Positions 41,661 through 49,929 of a stretch of 64,000 bases of DNA are shown piece by piece (position 1 is the stretch's first letter; every line of letters starts with the position of its first letter). The stretch comes from Pelodictyon phaeoclathratiforme BU-1 (GTDB lineage: Bacteria > Bacteroidota > Chlorobiia > Chlorobiales > Chlorobiaceae): the NCBI RefSeq assembly GCF_000020645.1, contig NC_011060.1, positions 1 to 64,000 of the forward strand, given 5' to 3'. Under the pieces are notes generated by a model that was given only the letters and a program-made list of their open reading frames with translations, was not told where the DNA came from and did not search any database. A program made the position numbers and the translations under genes.

Positions 41661-42779
41661 TCAGGAGGTCCAGTAAATGGCTCCCAGAACAAGTGTCGCA
41701 AGAAATACTGTCTCTGCCATGATGATGGAAATTGGTTTCCAGCCGACTTCAAAAAGAGATTTCAGTGAGGTCTTCATACCAAGTGCGCCGATGGCGGTCA
41801 CCAGGCTCCAGCGTGAAACTTCATTGATGAATTTATTCATCTGATCAGGAACCAGATGGGTGCTGTTGATACCGACCAGTAAAACAAAAAAGATAATAAA
41901 AGGAGGGAACGAAAACTTTTTTGCCGTTTCACCATCAATTTTTGTTCGGGTATGGAATATCATCGAGAGAGCGAACACCGTTGGTACGAGCATGGAAACG
42001 CGTAACAGTTTTATTACGGTAGCGGTATCGCCGGTTTTTTCCGAAACCGAATAACCTGCACCCACAACCTGGGCGACATCGTGAATGGTTCCGCCAAGGA
42101 ATATACCGGTAGCCTGATCGTCGAGCCCGAACTGCCTGGCTACGATGGGATAAAAGATCATTGCAAGGGTACTCAGAGCAGTTACACTGATAACGGTAAA
42201 AATGGTGTTGCGCTCATTATATTCATCCTTGGGAAGAATGGCTGCAATGGCCAGTGCGGCAGATGCGCCACAGATCCCTACACTTCCGCCAGTAAGAATG
42301 CCGAAGCGTTTTCCTCTGCCCATTGCTTTGGAAAGGGTAATACCGAAAAGTATGGTAAGAAACACCGAGCCGATAACGATGGTCAAGGGTTTGATGCCGA
42401 GAGACTGAATCTGATCGATGGTAATGCGCATTCCGAGAAGCGCCACGCCGATACGAAGGATCGTTGTGGAGGCAAATTGGATGCCTGCAAGCGCTTTACC
42501 GTTATCTTCCGAGAGAAACCGGAATGCCATGCCAATCAGCAGAGCAAACAACATCGTTGGAGCGCCATAATGGTCTGACAGAAACGTTGCTGCGGCTGCT
42601 ACGGTAATCGCCGCCAGAACACCGGGAAAAAGCACTTCAGCTCGAACTTTTGCAGCTTTTGCCTGGCATTGAAAACCACAGCGTTCAGCTTCGATAATCT
42701 GATCCTGTGTTGGAATTTCTGTATCCGTCGATGTATAAGGGGTCTTCGAAGTATCCTTGTTGCTGCGGTGTTTATCCAT
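41661..42779 (-). CDS. YeiH-family putative sulfate exporter
   Basis: A 372-residue inner-membrane protein of the UPF0324/YeiH family, annotated elsewhere as a putative sulfate exporter. About ten helices are visible, with family blocks GVALLGMRITIDQIQSLG, GGSVGICGASAALAIAAILP, and FLGGTIHDVAQVVGAGYSVS. The first 50 residues are a polar cytoplasmic extension (MDKHRSNKDTSKTPYTSTDT), longer than usual. It is on the same strand as, and upstream of, sat-aprBA-qmoABC. Since that operon produces sulfate inside the cell, an export role fits the context, though transport has not been shown by sequence. Confidence 0.85.
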   Translation of the reverse strand: MDKHRSNKDTSKTPYTSTDTEIPTQDQIIEAERCGFQCQAKAAKVRAEVLFPGVLAAITVAAAATFLSDHYGAPTMLFALLIGMAFRFLSEDNGKALAGIQFASTTILRIGVALLGMRITIDQIQSLGIKPLTIVIGSVFLTILFGITLSKAMGRGKRFGILTGGSVGICGASAALAIAAILPKDEYNERNTIFTVISVTALSTLAMIFYPIVARQFGLDDQATGIFLGGTIHDVAQVVGAGYSVSEKTGDTATVIKLLRVSMLVPTVFALSMIFHTRTKIDGETAKKFSFPPFIIFFVLLVGINSTHLVPDQMNKFINEVSRWSLVTAIGALGMKTSLKSLFEVGWKPISIIMAETVFLATLVLGAIYWTS

Positions 42780-43097
42780 TCTCGGGTTCTGTTAATAAAT
42801 TAGTAATTCTTTACTGAACCGCGGACGATGAACTTACATGCTTACATACCGGTTCTATATAAATCGTTGTAAAGATAACAAAAAAGGATGGGGCGTCAAG
42901 GATAATTTGAAATGCGGGCGGATCCGGAAAAATCATGGGATCGCCTCGTTTCATGCGGCAATACAGGTACTTCACGGCTATAGGGGTGGTCGCTGGCTTG
43001 GGCTTTTGGGCGGGATTGAGTACGTTTAGCTTATACAGGCAGGAGAGGGTTTCTGGTTTGGCGTTGAACAGGAAGTGAAAAATGGTGAAGGAATCAC
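42780..43097. other. Intergenic region, no gene seen
   Basis: 318 bases between divergent genes (YeiH-type transporter on minus, unknown protein on plus). No strong promoter, hairpin or ORF was recognised apart from AAGGA, eight bases before the ATG at 43098. Confidence 0.4.
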
Positions 43098-43583
43098 ATG
43101 GTGAAACTGAAAAAAGTCACATTACAGTATATAGAGATTGAAGACCGGATACGCATGCTGGCTGATCTTGATGGTGAGGAGCGTGCGGTTTTCTGGTTGA
43201 CCCAGCGTCTTTGCAGGCGGCTGGTGCCGAAACTTGTACACCATCTTGAGCATTCTGCACCTGATTCGCATCTTGTTGACAAAGGGTTGATGCTCTCTGT
43301 TCAGCAGCACGATGCGGGGTGGCAGCAAAAGTTTTCAGAGCCGGTGAGGAGTACGGGCCTTTCGCGTTCGGTGTTGCCAGAAAAGGTCGATCTTTTTTGT
43401 CCTGCTGGAGGCGCAGCCATTATCTTTCCACTTGATGACGGTGGAGAGCCTGCTCGTTTGCAGATGACGATGCTTGAACTGCGTCAGTGGATGGCAGTCA
43501 TTTATCGGCAGTTTCAGGTGGCAGGCTGGCCGATGGAGGTTTGGCCTCAATGGTTCGCACTTTCTGAACCCGGTAAAAATTAA
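43098..43583 (+). CDS. Hypothetical protein of unknown family
   Basis: A 161-residue soluble protein with no signal or membrane segment. The N-terminus reads VKLKKVTLQYIEIEDRIRML, followed by EERAVFWLTQRLCRRLVPKLVHHLEH, an amphipathic helix. A mostly beta C-terminal half follows (AAIIFPLDDGGEPARLQM) with several tryptophans at the end (WPMEVWPQWF). Codon use and a fair ribosome binding site (AAGGA) support a real gene. I do not recognise the family. It ends 24 bases from the convergent clpS gene. Confidence 0.6.
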   Translation: MVKLKKVTLQYIEIEDRIRMLADLDGEERAVFWLTQRLCRRLVPKLVHHLEHSAPDSHLVDKGLMLSVQQHDAGWQQKFSEPVRSTGLSRSVLPEKVDLFCPAGGAAIIFPLDDGGEPARLQMTMLELRQWMAVIYRQFQVAGWPMEVWPQWFALSEPGKN

Positions 43584-43607
43584 ACATCAACGTCGGCTAT
43601 CAGTCGA

Positions 43608-43925
43608 TCAACTGGTCTGGATTTCAGTTTTAAGGGCGATCTCTTCAAGAATCGAACTTACCCGAAGGCAGAGAAGCATTGCTCCAGCGAAAACAATGCT
43701 GCGGCCTCGGGTGTGGACTTCCCATGTATGTTTTTCAGCTTTTTGGCGACTGCAGCGTACGGCCTTGATGATCTGTTCAATCACTTCCTCAAACGTATGC
43801 TCTTCGTCATTGAACAGGACAACGCGGTAAGCATCAAGCAGGTCGGGCCCGGAGCCTTGTTCTCGCTGTTTCGTTACTGGAGTGGTCAGGGATGCCGTCC
43901 ACCTGTTTGCAAGAGAGGAGTTCAT
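43608..43925 (-). CDS. clpS: ATP-dependent Clp protease adaptor ClpS
   Basis: ClpS delivers N-end-rule substrates to ClpAP. The product from ATG 43925 is 105 residues, with a short unstructured N-terminus. The ClpS core follows: YRVVLFNDEEHTFEEVIEQI, which corresponds to the family's V-L-x-NDD-x-T-x-x-x-V pattern, then CSRQKAEKHTWEVHTRGRSIVFAG. Note E rather than D in the usual NDD segment (NDE). A GTG at 43934 could add three residues. No clpA is adjacent. It is convergent with the unknown gene upstream. Confidence 0.82.
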   Translation of the reverse strand: MNSSLANRWTASLTTPVTKQREQGSGPDLLDAYRVVLFNDEEHTFEEVIEQIIKAVRCSRQKAEKHTWEVHTRGRSIVFAGAMLLCLRVSSILEEIALKTEIQTS

Positions 43926-43990
43926 GATCAACACAATCAGGTTAGAAAGTCAAAAATAGCTACCTTGACCCGGAGATGCAAGAGAGTTGG

Positions 43991-44944
43991 CTACTCTTCG
44001 ATGACCGGATGGAGTGCTCCGAGAGAAAAGTCGCCTGTTTCAGTAACCCGCATTTTGAATCGGGCTCCAACAGGGATAGTCATCAGATTTCTGATATGGC
44101 CATAAGAGAGCCCCCTCATTACCGGGCCATTGGTATGGGCGTGTTCGCTGTAATAGGCAAAGATATTTTGCAAGCGGAGATGTTCCTCTTTTGTATTCTC
44201 CGCGCCATTGCCGAACTGGCCGAAAAGAACTCCCTTGCATGACGCAAGTAAGGCCGCGTTGTCGAGATGCGAGAGCATTCTGTCGATGCGGTATGCCGGT
44301 TCGTTAATGTCTTCCAGAAAAAGCAGCGCGTCATTTAATGAGGGCAGATAGGGCGTTCCGATCATTGAAGAGAGGACGGAGAGATTGCCGCCGATCAGGC
44401 TCCCCTCAGCTTCACCCGCTCTGATGCAGGTTACGGGGTGGGCCGGGTGGTTCCGAAGCGAAAGTGCATAGGAGGGTGAGGTGAGCATTTCCCAAAAATG
44501 CTCTTCGGTGTAGGGTGTCGGTTCGTACAGTTCTGTGGTGAGCATCGGCCCTGAAAAACTGATCAGGCCTGTTTTTGCAAAGAGGGCGAGCGACAATGCA
44601 GTAATGTCCGAATAGCCGACAAATATTTTCGGATTGTCCGCTATGAGGCTATAATCTATTTTTTTTAGCAGTCTTGAAGCTCCGGCTCCTCCTCGCAGGC
44701 AGATGATTGCCTTTATGGCGGGTTCGCGGAACATCTCATGCAGATCATGCAGTTTGTGCTGGTCGGCAATTGCCGGATCGGTATCAATACAGTTGAGGTG
44801 GCGCGAGGGCTTGACCTGGTAACCGTTTTTTTCGAGATAACCGATTGCCTGCCCAATTTTTTCTGGATAGGCGCAATGTGACGAGGGTGAGATCAGGCCA
44901 ATGGTATCTCCCTTGTGCAGGGCTTTTGGGGTAATGGTTTTCAT
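43991..44944 (-). CDS. LD-carboxypeptidase family (S66 serine peptidase)
   Basis: A peptidase of family S66 (LdcA/MccF), which hydrolyses the L,D bond in murein tetrapeptides during cell-wall recycling. The 317-residue protein starts ALHKGDTIGLISPSSHCAYP. It has ICLRGGAGASRLLKKIDY and the nucleophile-elbow region FVGYSDITAL. Later blocks are EAEGSLIGGNLSVLSSMIGTPYLP and FLEDINEPAYRIDRML, and the C-terminus contains GLSYGHIRNLMTIPVGA with the catalytic histidine. No signal peptide is seen, consistent with a cytoplasmic enzyme. It is separated from atpC by a terminator hairpin. Confidence 0.88.
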   Translation of the reverse strand: MKTITPKALHKGDTIGLISPSSHCAYPEKIGQAIGYLEKNGYQVKPSRHLNCIDTDPAIADQHKLHDLHEMFREPAIKAIICLRGGAGASRLLKKIDYSLIADNPKIFVGYSDITALSLALFAKTGLISFSGPMLTTELYEPTPYTEEHFWEMLTSPSYALSLRNHPAHPVTCIRAGEAEGSLIGGNLSVLSSMIGTPYLPSLNDALLFLEDINEPAYRIDRMLSHLDNAALLASCKGVLFGQFGNGAENTKEEHLRLQNIFAYYSEHAHTNGPVMRGLSYGHIRNLMTIPVGARFKMRVTETGDFSLGALHPVIEE

Positions 44945-44954
44945 AACACCACAA

Positions 44955-44984
44955 AACATCAGCGCCTTTGAGAGCGCTGATGTT
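44955..44984 (-). terminator. Terminator after atpC
   Basis: AACATCAGCGC (44955-44965) and GCGCTGATGTT (44974-44984) form an 11-base-pair perfect stem with an eight-base loop. On the minus strand TTTTG follows. It lies between atpC and the LD-carboxypeptidase gene. Confidence 0.75.
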
Positions 44985-45004
44985 GATCATTCATTGGTAT
45001 GAAA

Positions 45005-45271
45005 TCAGGAAATGGTTTCGGTCAGCAGAATTGCCTTGTTGCTGCTGACTTCAAAAAAACCGTCAAGGATTGAAAACGATTGTTCGCTACGATCTGCCAA
45101 GGCAAGTTTGACCGTTCCTTTTGTCAGAGAGGAGAGCAATGGTGCATGGTTTTTCAGTACCTGAAACTGACCAAGCTCACCCGGTGCCGTGACACTGACA
45201 ATTTCCCCTGAAAAATGAAGCTTCAGGGGAGTGACGATCTCTATGTGAAAGCCTTTATCGGAATTCGCCAT
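45005..45271 (-). CDS. atpC: ATP synthase epsilon subunit
   Basis: The epsilon subunit of F1 regulates ATP hydrolysis and couples rotation. The 88-residue protein consists only of the N-terminal beta-sandwich (FHIEIVTPLKLHFSGEIVSVTAPGELGQFQVLKNHAPLLSSLTKGTVKLA), lacking the C-terminal helical pair of the roughly 135-residue E. coli form. Short forms are known in green sulfur bacteria and some other phyla. It starts 15 bases after atpD on the same strand. Confidence 0.93.
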   Translation of the reverse strand: MANSDKGFHIEIVTPLKLHFSGEIVSVTAPGELGQFQVLKNHAPLLSSLTKGTVKLALADRSEQSFSILDGFFEVSSNKAILLTETIS

Positions 45272-45286
45272 GGTTAATGCTTTTGT

Positions 45287-46675
45287 TTAGAGCGTTTTTG
45301 CTTTCTCTACGGCTTCCTCAATGGTTCCGACCAGGTAAAATGCACTTTCGGGCAAATTGTCATGCCTTCCTGCGATGATCTCCTTGAAGCCTTTGATGGT
45401 CTCTTCAAGCTTCACATATTTACCTGCCAGACCGGTAAAGGCTTCGGCAACGAAAAATGGCTGCGAAAGGAAGCGCTGTACTTTTCTTGCTCTTGAAACA
45501 ACAAGTTTATCCTCATCACTCAGCTCATCCATACCGAGAATAGCGATAATATCCTGAAGATCCTTGTAGCGCTGCAGAAGCTGTTTGACGGCCTGGGCAG
45601 TATCGTAATGATCGTCGCCGACAATGTTCGGGTCGAGAATGCGCGATGTTGAGTCAAGGGGATCAACAGCAGGATAGATACCAAGCTCGGCAATTGAGCG
45701 CGAAAGCACCGTTGTTGCATCAAGGTGAGCAAACGCAGTTGCCGGCGCAGGATCGGTAAGATCATCTGCAGGAACATAAATGGCCTGTACAGAGGTAACA
45801 GAACCCTTCTTGGTGGAAACAATCCTGTCCTGAAGTTCACCCATCTCTGTTGCCAGGGTAGGCTGATAGCCTACGGCGCTCGGCATACGTCCGAGAAGTG
45901 CGGAGACTTCCGAACCTGCCTGGGTAAAGCGGAAGATATTGTCAATAAAGAGCAGCACGTCACGCCCTTCTTCGTCACGGAAATACTCGGCAATACTCAA
46001 GCCGGTAAGCGCGACTCTCTGACGGGCGCCTGGAGGTTCGTTCATCTGGCCAAAAACAAGAGCCGTTTTGTCGATAACGCCGGACTCCATCATTTCATGC
46101 CACAAGTCGTTTCCTTCACGGGTTCGTTCGCCGACCCCGGCAAAGACGCTGAATCCGGACTGTTGTTTGGCAATATTATTGATCAGTTCCATGATCAAAA
46201 CGGTTTTGCCTACACCTGCGCCGCCGAAAAGACCTGTTTTACCACCTCGGGAGTAAGGCTCAAGAAGATCGATAACCTTGATACCGGTTTCAAACATCTC
46301 GGCCTTTGTCGAGATTTCGTCAAATCTTGGTGCCAGACGGTGGATCGAGTAACTTTTTTTGGTATTGACAGGGCCGCGACCGTCAATCGGGTCTCCGACA
46401 ACGTTCAGCATTCTGCCAAGAACCTCAAGACCAACAGGGACTTGTATTGGTTTGCCTGTATGGGTAACGTTCATGCCTCGTACAAGGCCGTCTGTGCTCT
46501 CCATGGCAACAGTACGGACACGTTCTTCTCCAAGATGCTGTTGCGTTTCCAGAACGAGTTTGGTGCCGTCAGCTCTTGTTACAGTCAGCGCGTCCAGAAT
46601 TGACGGAAGCCGCCCTTCAGGGAAATCGACATCAACTACAGGGCCGATGATTTGGGAAATCTTACCTTCTTGCAT
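45287..46675 (-). CDS. atpD: ATP synthase beta subunit
   Basis: Catalytic subunit of F1 ATP synthase. The 462-residue protein has Walker A GGAGVGKTVLIMELI (about residues 148-162), GERTREGNDLW, Walker B VLLFIDNIFRFTQAGSEVSALLGRMPS, and the ATPase signature PAVDPLDSTSR. All catalytic residues appear intact. Only atpD and atpC are here; the other F1 and Fo genes must be elsewhere, a split arrangement known in green sulfur bacteria. A tRNA gene on the same strand lies about 120 bases upstream. Confidence 0.97.
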   Translation of the reverse strand: MQEGKISQIIGPVVDVDFPEGRLPSILDALTVTRADGTKLVLETQQHLGEERVRTVAMESTDGLVRGMNVTHTGKPIQVPVGLEVLGRMLNVVGDPIDGRGPVNTKKSYSIHRLAPRFDEISTKAEMFETGIKVIDLLEPYSRGGKTGLFGGAGVGKTVLIMELINNIAKQQSGFSVFAGVGERTREGNDLWHEMMESGVIDKTALVFGQMNEPPGARQRVALTGLSIAEYFRDEEGRDVLLFIDNIFRFTQAGSEVSALLGRMPSAVGYQPTLATEMGELQDRIVSTKKGSVTSVQAIYVPADDLTDPAPATAFAHLDATTVLSRSIAELGIYPAVDPLDSTSRILDPNIVGDDHYDTAQAVKQLLQRYKDLQDIIAILGMDELSDEDKLVVSRARKVQRFLSQPFFVAEAFTGLAGKYVKLEETIKGFKEIIAGRHDNLPESAFYLVGTIEEAVEKAKTL

Positions 46676-46795
46676 AGTGACAGTTTGGATAGGATTTTAT
46701 TGTGTAATCAAACGTTGGTGCTTCCGGGCTACTGTGCCTTCTCTCTTATTAATTGCGCGTCACATGACTCCTCTGCCTTGGCTGTTCCGGATACG

Positions 46796-46868
46796 AGCCA
46801 CCTGAGGGACTTGAACCCACGACCTACTATTTACGAAACAGTTGCTCTACCAACTGAGCTAAGGTGGC
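46796..46868 (-). tRNA. tRNA-Thr (anticodon CGU)
   Basis: A 73-base cloverleaf on the minus strand. The acceptor stem is GCCACCT/AGGTGGC and the D-stem GCTC/GAGC. The anticodon stem is ACTGT/ATAGT with loop TTCGTAA, giving anticodon CGT. The T-arm has loop TTCAAGT and one U-U mismatch in its stem. The 3' CCA is not encoded. It reads the threonine codon ACG. Confidence 0.93.
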
Positions 46869-47023
46869 TTAAGCAGGGCGAAAAATCAAGTGCAAATATA
46901 TTTTTTTTTATAGAGAATCACAAAGACTAAATATCGCGTGATTTATGGCCGTCACAAAAAAGAAGAATTGTTATATTACGGAGCGTAGTCAATAGAGATT
47001 ATTTTACTTTTAATCGGTTTCGT

Positions 47024-47566
47024 ATGAAAAAAATGGTGTTTTCATTGAAAAGGCGGGTGTTTGCACTCTTGTTCCTCGGCACTCTTGCCGCGACACTGTT
47101 TGCTCCCACTCCTGCTGCAGCCTTGCCATTGGCGCCAGAGTTTACTGCAGTTTCTCTTGATGGCAAAACGGTAGCATCGACTAAACTTGCAGGAAAGGCT
47201 TATATCGTTAATTTTTTTGCATCATGGTGTCCTCCCTGCAGGGCAGAGATTCCTGATATGGTTCTCCTTCAGAAGAAGTATGAATCAAAGGGGTTTACGT
47301 TTATCGGTGTGGCGGTCAATGAAAATGAACCCTCCATGCGTGCTTTTATAACAAAGAACGGCATCAGCTATCCTGTGGTCATGGTCGAAGAGCGACTGAT
47401 CAAGGCTTTCAGCCGATATATCGAAGGAGGGATTCGTGCAATTCCGACCTCATTTGTTGTCAACTCGTCAGGTCGCATCACCCAGGTCATTACCGGTGGA
47501 CGAAGCAAAGAGGTGTTTGAAAAAATAATAATTGACGCCCTCAAAAAACCGGTAACCCACAAATAA
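47024..47566 (+). CDS. TlpA-like periplasmic thioredoxin
   Basis: A membrane-anchored or secreted disulfide oxidoreductase of the TlpA/ResA group. The 180-residue precursor has a signal region (RVFALLFLGTLAATLFAPTPAAA). A thioredoxin fold follows with AYIVNFFASWCPPCRAEIP, giving active site WCPPC at about residues 68-72. GIRAIPTSFVVNSSGRI provides the cis-proline. Such proteins reduce apocytochrome c cysteines or other periplasmic thiols. It appears monocistronic, with a strong terminator downstream. Confidence 0.85.
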   Translation: MKKMVFSLKRRVFALLFLGTLAATLFAPTPAAALPLAPEFTAVSLDGKTVASTKLAGKAYIVNFFASWCPPCRAEIPDMVLLQKKYESKGFTFIGVAVNENEPSMRAFITKNGISYPVVMVEERLIKAFSRYIEGGIRAIPTSFVVNSSGRITQVITGGRSKEVFEKIIIDALKKPVTHK

Positions 47567-47634
47567 CGTCGTCATTCCATGATTGATGGTTTTCAGTTCC
47601 GGTCTCGTTTTGTACAGATCGCATTTTTTTCTAC

Positions 47635-47672
47635 ACGTCCGCAATCAGGGGTGATTGCGGACGTTTTTTTTT
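47635..47672 (+). terminator. Strong intrinsic terminator after the thioredoxin gene
   Basis: ACGTCCGCAATCA (47635-47647) pairs perfectly with TGATTGCGGACGT (47652-47664) over 13 bases with a four-base loop, followed by a run of T. Confidence 0.92.
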
Positions 47673-47699
47673 ATAACCAATAGCTTATTAAGAACGATT

Positions 47700-49562
47700 A
47701 TGACGTTAATGCAGATGAATCCGCCGGACTATGTGAAAAACAAAAAGCTGATCCAATGGGTGCAGGAGATGGCTGAGCAATGTTGTCCGAGTACCATACA
47801 CTGGTGTGACGGTTCAGAGGAAGAGTACGACATCCTTGCCCGCCAGATGGTAGAGAGTGGTACGTTTATCAAATTGTCGGAAGAGAAGCGCCCGAACAGC
47901 TATCTCTGCCGTTCGGACCCGAGTGATGTTGCAAGGGTTGAAGACAGAACCTACATCTGCAGTATTCGCCGCCAGGATGCAGGTCCAACCAACAATTGGG
48001 TCGCTCCGAGGGAGATGAAAGAGACCCTGAAAGGGCTTTTCAAGGGCTGTATGACTGGCCGAACCATGTATGTTATTCCTTTCAGCATGGGGCCTCTTGG
48101 GTCTCCCATTGCCCATATCGGTGTCGAAATTACCGATTCTCCCTATGTCGTCACGAATATGCGTATCATGACGCGGATGGGTATCAAGGTTATGGAGTTG
48201 CTGGGTGAAAACAGCGATTTTGTGCCTTGTCTGCACTCTGTCGGCGCTCCGCTCCAGCCTGGTGAGCAGGATGTTGCCTGGCCCTGCAACGATACCAAAT
48301 ACATTGTTCATTTTCCTGAAGAGCGCTCTATTGCCTCTTTTGGCAGCGGTTATGGTGGCAACGCCTTGCTTGGCAAGAAATGCTTTGCCCTTCGCATTGC
48401 CTCTTCAATGGCACGGGATGAAGGGTGGCTGGCTGAGCACATGCTGATTCTCGGTGTTGAATCGCCGGACGGAGAAAAAACCTACATTGGTGGAGCGTTT
48501 CCGAGCGCCTGCGGTAAAACCAATTTTGCGATGCTCATTCCGCCTCAATCTTTTGATGGGTGGAAGGTGACCACCATTGGTGATGATATTGCCTGGATCA
48601 AGCCAGGTGAAGATGGTCTTCTTCGTGCGATCAATCCTGAATATGGCTTTTTTGGTGTTGCTCCCGGCACGTCGGATAAATCCAATCCGAACGCCATGGC
48701 AACGCTTGCGAAGAACTGTATTTTTACCAATGTCGCCATGACGCCTGATGGTGATGTCTGGTGGGAAGGGATGACCGATGAGGCGCCTGAGCATCTTATC
48801 GACTGGCAGGGTCAGGAATGGACTCCTGATTGCGGCCGACTCTCTTCACACCCCAATGCCCGCTTCACCTCTCCGGCAAATCAGTGCCCCTCCCTTGATG
48901 CTGACTGGGAAGATCCCAAAGGGGTGCCGATCAGTGCCTTCATCTTTGGTGGTCGTCGCGGAGATACTGTTCCTCTTGTCTACCAGTCAGCAAACTGGAA
49001 TTCGGGCGTATACCTTGCTGCAACCATGGGTTCTGAAAAGACCGCCGCTGCGGCAGGAAAGGTTGGTGATGTTCGTCGTGATCCTTTTGCCATGATTCCT
49101 TTCTGCGGTTATCATATGGGCGACTATTTCAACCATTGGCTTCATGTCGGGCGTACCTTGCCTGAACTGCCAAGAATTTTTGGTGTCAACTGGTTCCGAA
49201 AGGATGAGAATGGCAAGTTCCTCTGGCCAGGTTTTGGTGAAAACATGAGGGTGCTGAAGTGGATTGTTGATCGTGTTCGTGGCACAGCCGGAGGTGTAGA
49301 GAGTCCTCTTGGGTGGATGCCGAAGTATGATATGATTGACTGGACGGGTCTGGAAGAGATGACTGAAGAGAAGTTTATCAAGCTGATGTCGGTTGATCGT
49401 GAAGCGTGGAAGAAAGAGCTGCTTTCACATGAGGCGCTTTTCGAGACGATATATGATCGACTTCCCAAGGAGTTTCCCCATATTCGTGAACTGATGCTCT
49501 CAACGCTCTGGATGTCTCCTGCACACTGGTCGCTGGCTCCGGAACATTATTCTGAAGGCTGA
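47700..49562 (+). CDS. pckG: Phosphoenolpyruvate carboxykinase (GTP)
   Basis: Interconverts oxaloacetate plus GTP and phosphoenolpyruvate plus CO2 plus GDP. The 620-residue protein is the GTP-dependent type. It has GGAFPSACGKTNFAMLIPP with the reactive cysteine and kinase-1a loop (about residues 265-283), then GDDIAWIKPG, GVAPGTSDKSNPNAM, and SAFIFGGRRGDTVPLV. The ATG at 47700 is used; the frame stays open upstream through the preceding terminator, so earlier starts are unlikely. In an organism using the reductive TCA cycle it can feed C4 acids into sugar synthesis or replenish them. It is monocistronic with its own terminator. Confidence 0.95.
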   Translation: MTLMQMNPPDYVKNKKLIQWVQEMAEQCCPSTIHWCDGSEEEYDILARQMVESGTFIKLSEEKRPNSYLCRSDPSDVARVEDRTYICSIRRQDAGPTNNWVAPREMKETLKGLFKGCMTGRTMYVIPFSMGPLGSPIAHIGVEITDSPYVVTNMRIMTRMGIKVMELLGENSDFVPCLHSVGAPLQPGEQDVAWPCNDTKYIVHFPEERSIASFGSGYGGNALLGKKCFALRIASSMARDEGWLAEHMLILGVESPDGEKTYIGGAFPSACGKTNFAMLIPPQSFDGWKVTTIGDDIAWIKPGEDGLLRAINPEYGFFGVAPGTSDKSNPNAMATLAKNCIFTNVAMTPDGDVWWEGMTDEAPEHLIDWQGQEWTPDCGRLSSHPNARFTSPANQCPSLDADWEDPKGVPISAFIFGGRRGDTVPLVYQSANWNSGVYLAATMGSEKTAAAAGKVGDVRRDPFAMIPFCGYHMGDYFNHWLHVGRTLPELPRIFGVNWFRKDENGKFLWPGFGENMRVLKWIVDRVRGTAGGVESPLGWMPKYDMIDWTGLEEMTEEKFIKLMSVDREAWKKELLSHEALFETIYDRLPKEFPHIRELMLSTLWMSPAHWSLAPEHYSEG

Positions 49563-49578
49563 TGATTTCGTAAATAAG

Positions 49579-49611
49579 AAAAAAGGCGCCTGCGAAGGCG
49601 CCTTTTTTTTT
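49579..49611 (+). terminator. Intrinsic terminator after pckG
   Basis: GGCGCCT (49585-49591) and AGGCGCC (49596-49602) form a GC-rich stem with a four-base loop, extended by A/T pairing and ending in a T-run. It can also serve the convergent dodecin gene. Confidence 0.92.
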
Positions 49612-49630
49612 GCTGATCGGGCAGTTTTTC

Positions 49631-49843
49631 TTACTCTTCGTCGAGGGTAAAGCCGACTTTTACTGTGACCTGCCAGTAGGCAACCTTCTGCTCCTCAACA
49701 TGGCAGCGGGTTTCAAGGATTTCGACCCAGCGGATGTTTCGGATCGTCTCAGCCGCTTTGGCAACAGCATTGTTGACTGCCTCTTCAATGCTTGTCGGTG
49801 AAGAGCCTACCAGTTCAATTTTTTTGTAGATATGAGCGCTCAT
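49631..49843 (-). CDS. Dodecin (flavin-binding protein)
   Basis: A 70-residue dodecin. These proteins assemble as hollow 12-mers that bind and buffer flavins such as FMN or riboflavin. The sequence shows the family pattern HIYKKIELVGSSPTSIEEAVNNAVAKA, then NIRWVEILETRCHVEEQKVAYWQVTVKVGFTLDE. The tryptophan in RWVE stacks with the flavin ring, and the glutamine in the terminal strands is conserved. It is a lone gene, convergent with pckG. Confidence 0.9.
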   Translation of the reverse strand: MSAHIYKKIELVGSSPTSIEEAVNNAVAKAAETIRNIRWVEILETRCHVEEQKVAYWQVTVKVGFTLDEE

Positions 49844-49929
49844 GGCGTGTAATGGTTTTCGTGCTTGAAAAAAGGAATAACTCCATTTATTATAATAGCA
49901 AATCAGGGGAAATCTGCAAAAAACCGCTC

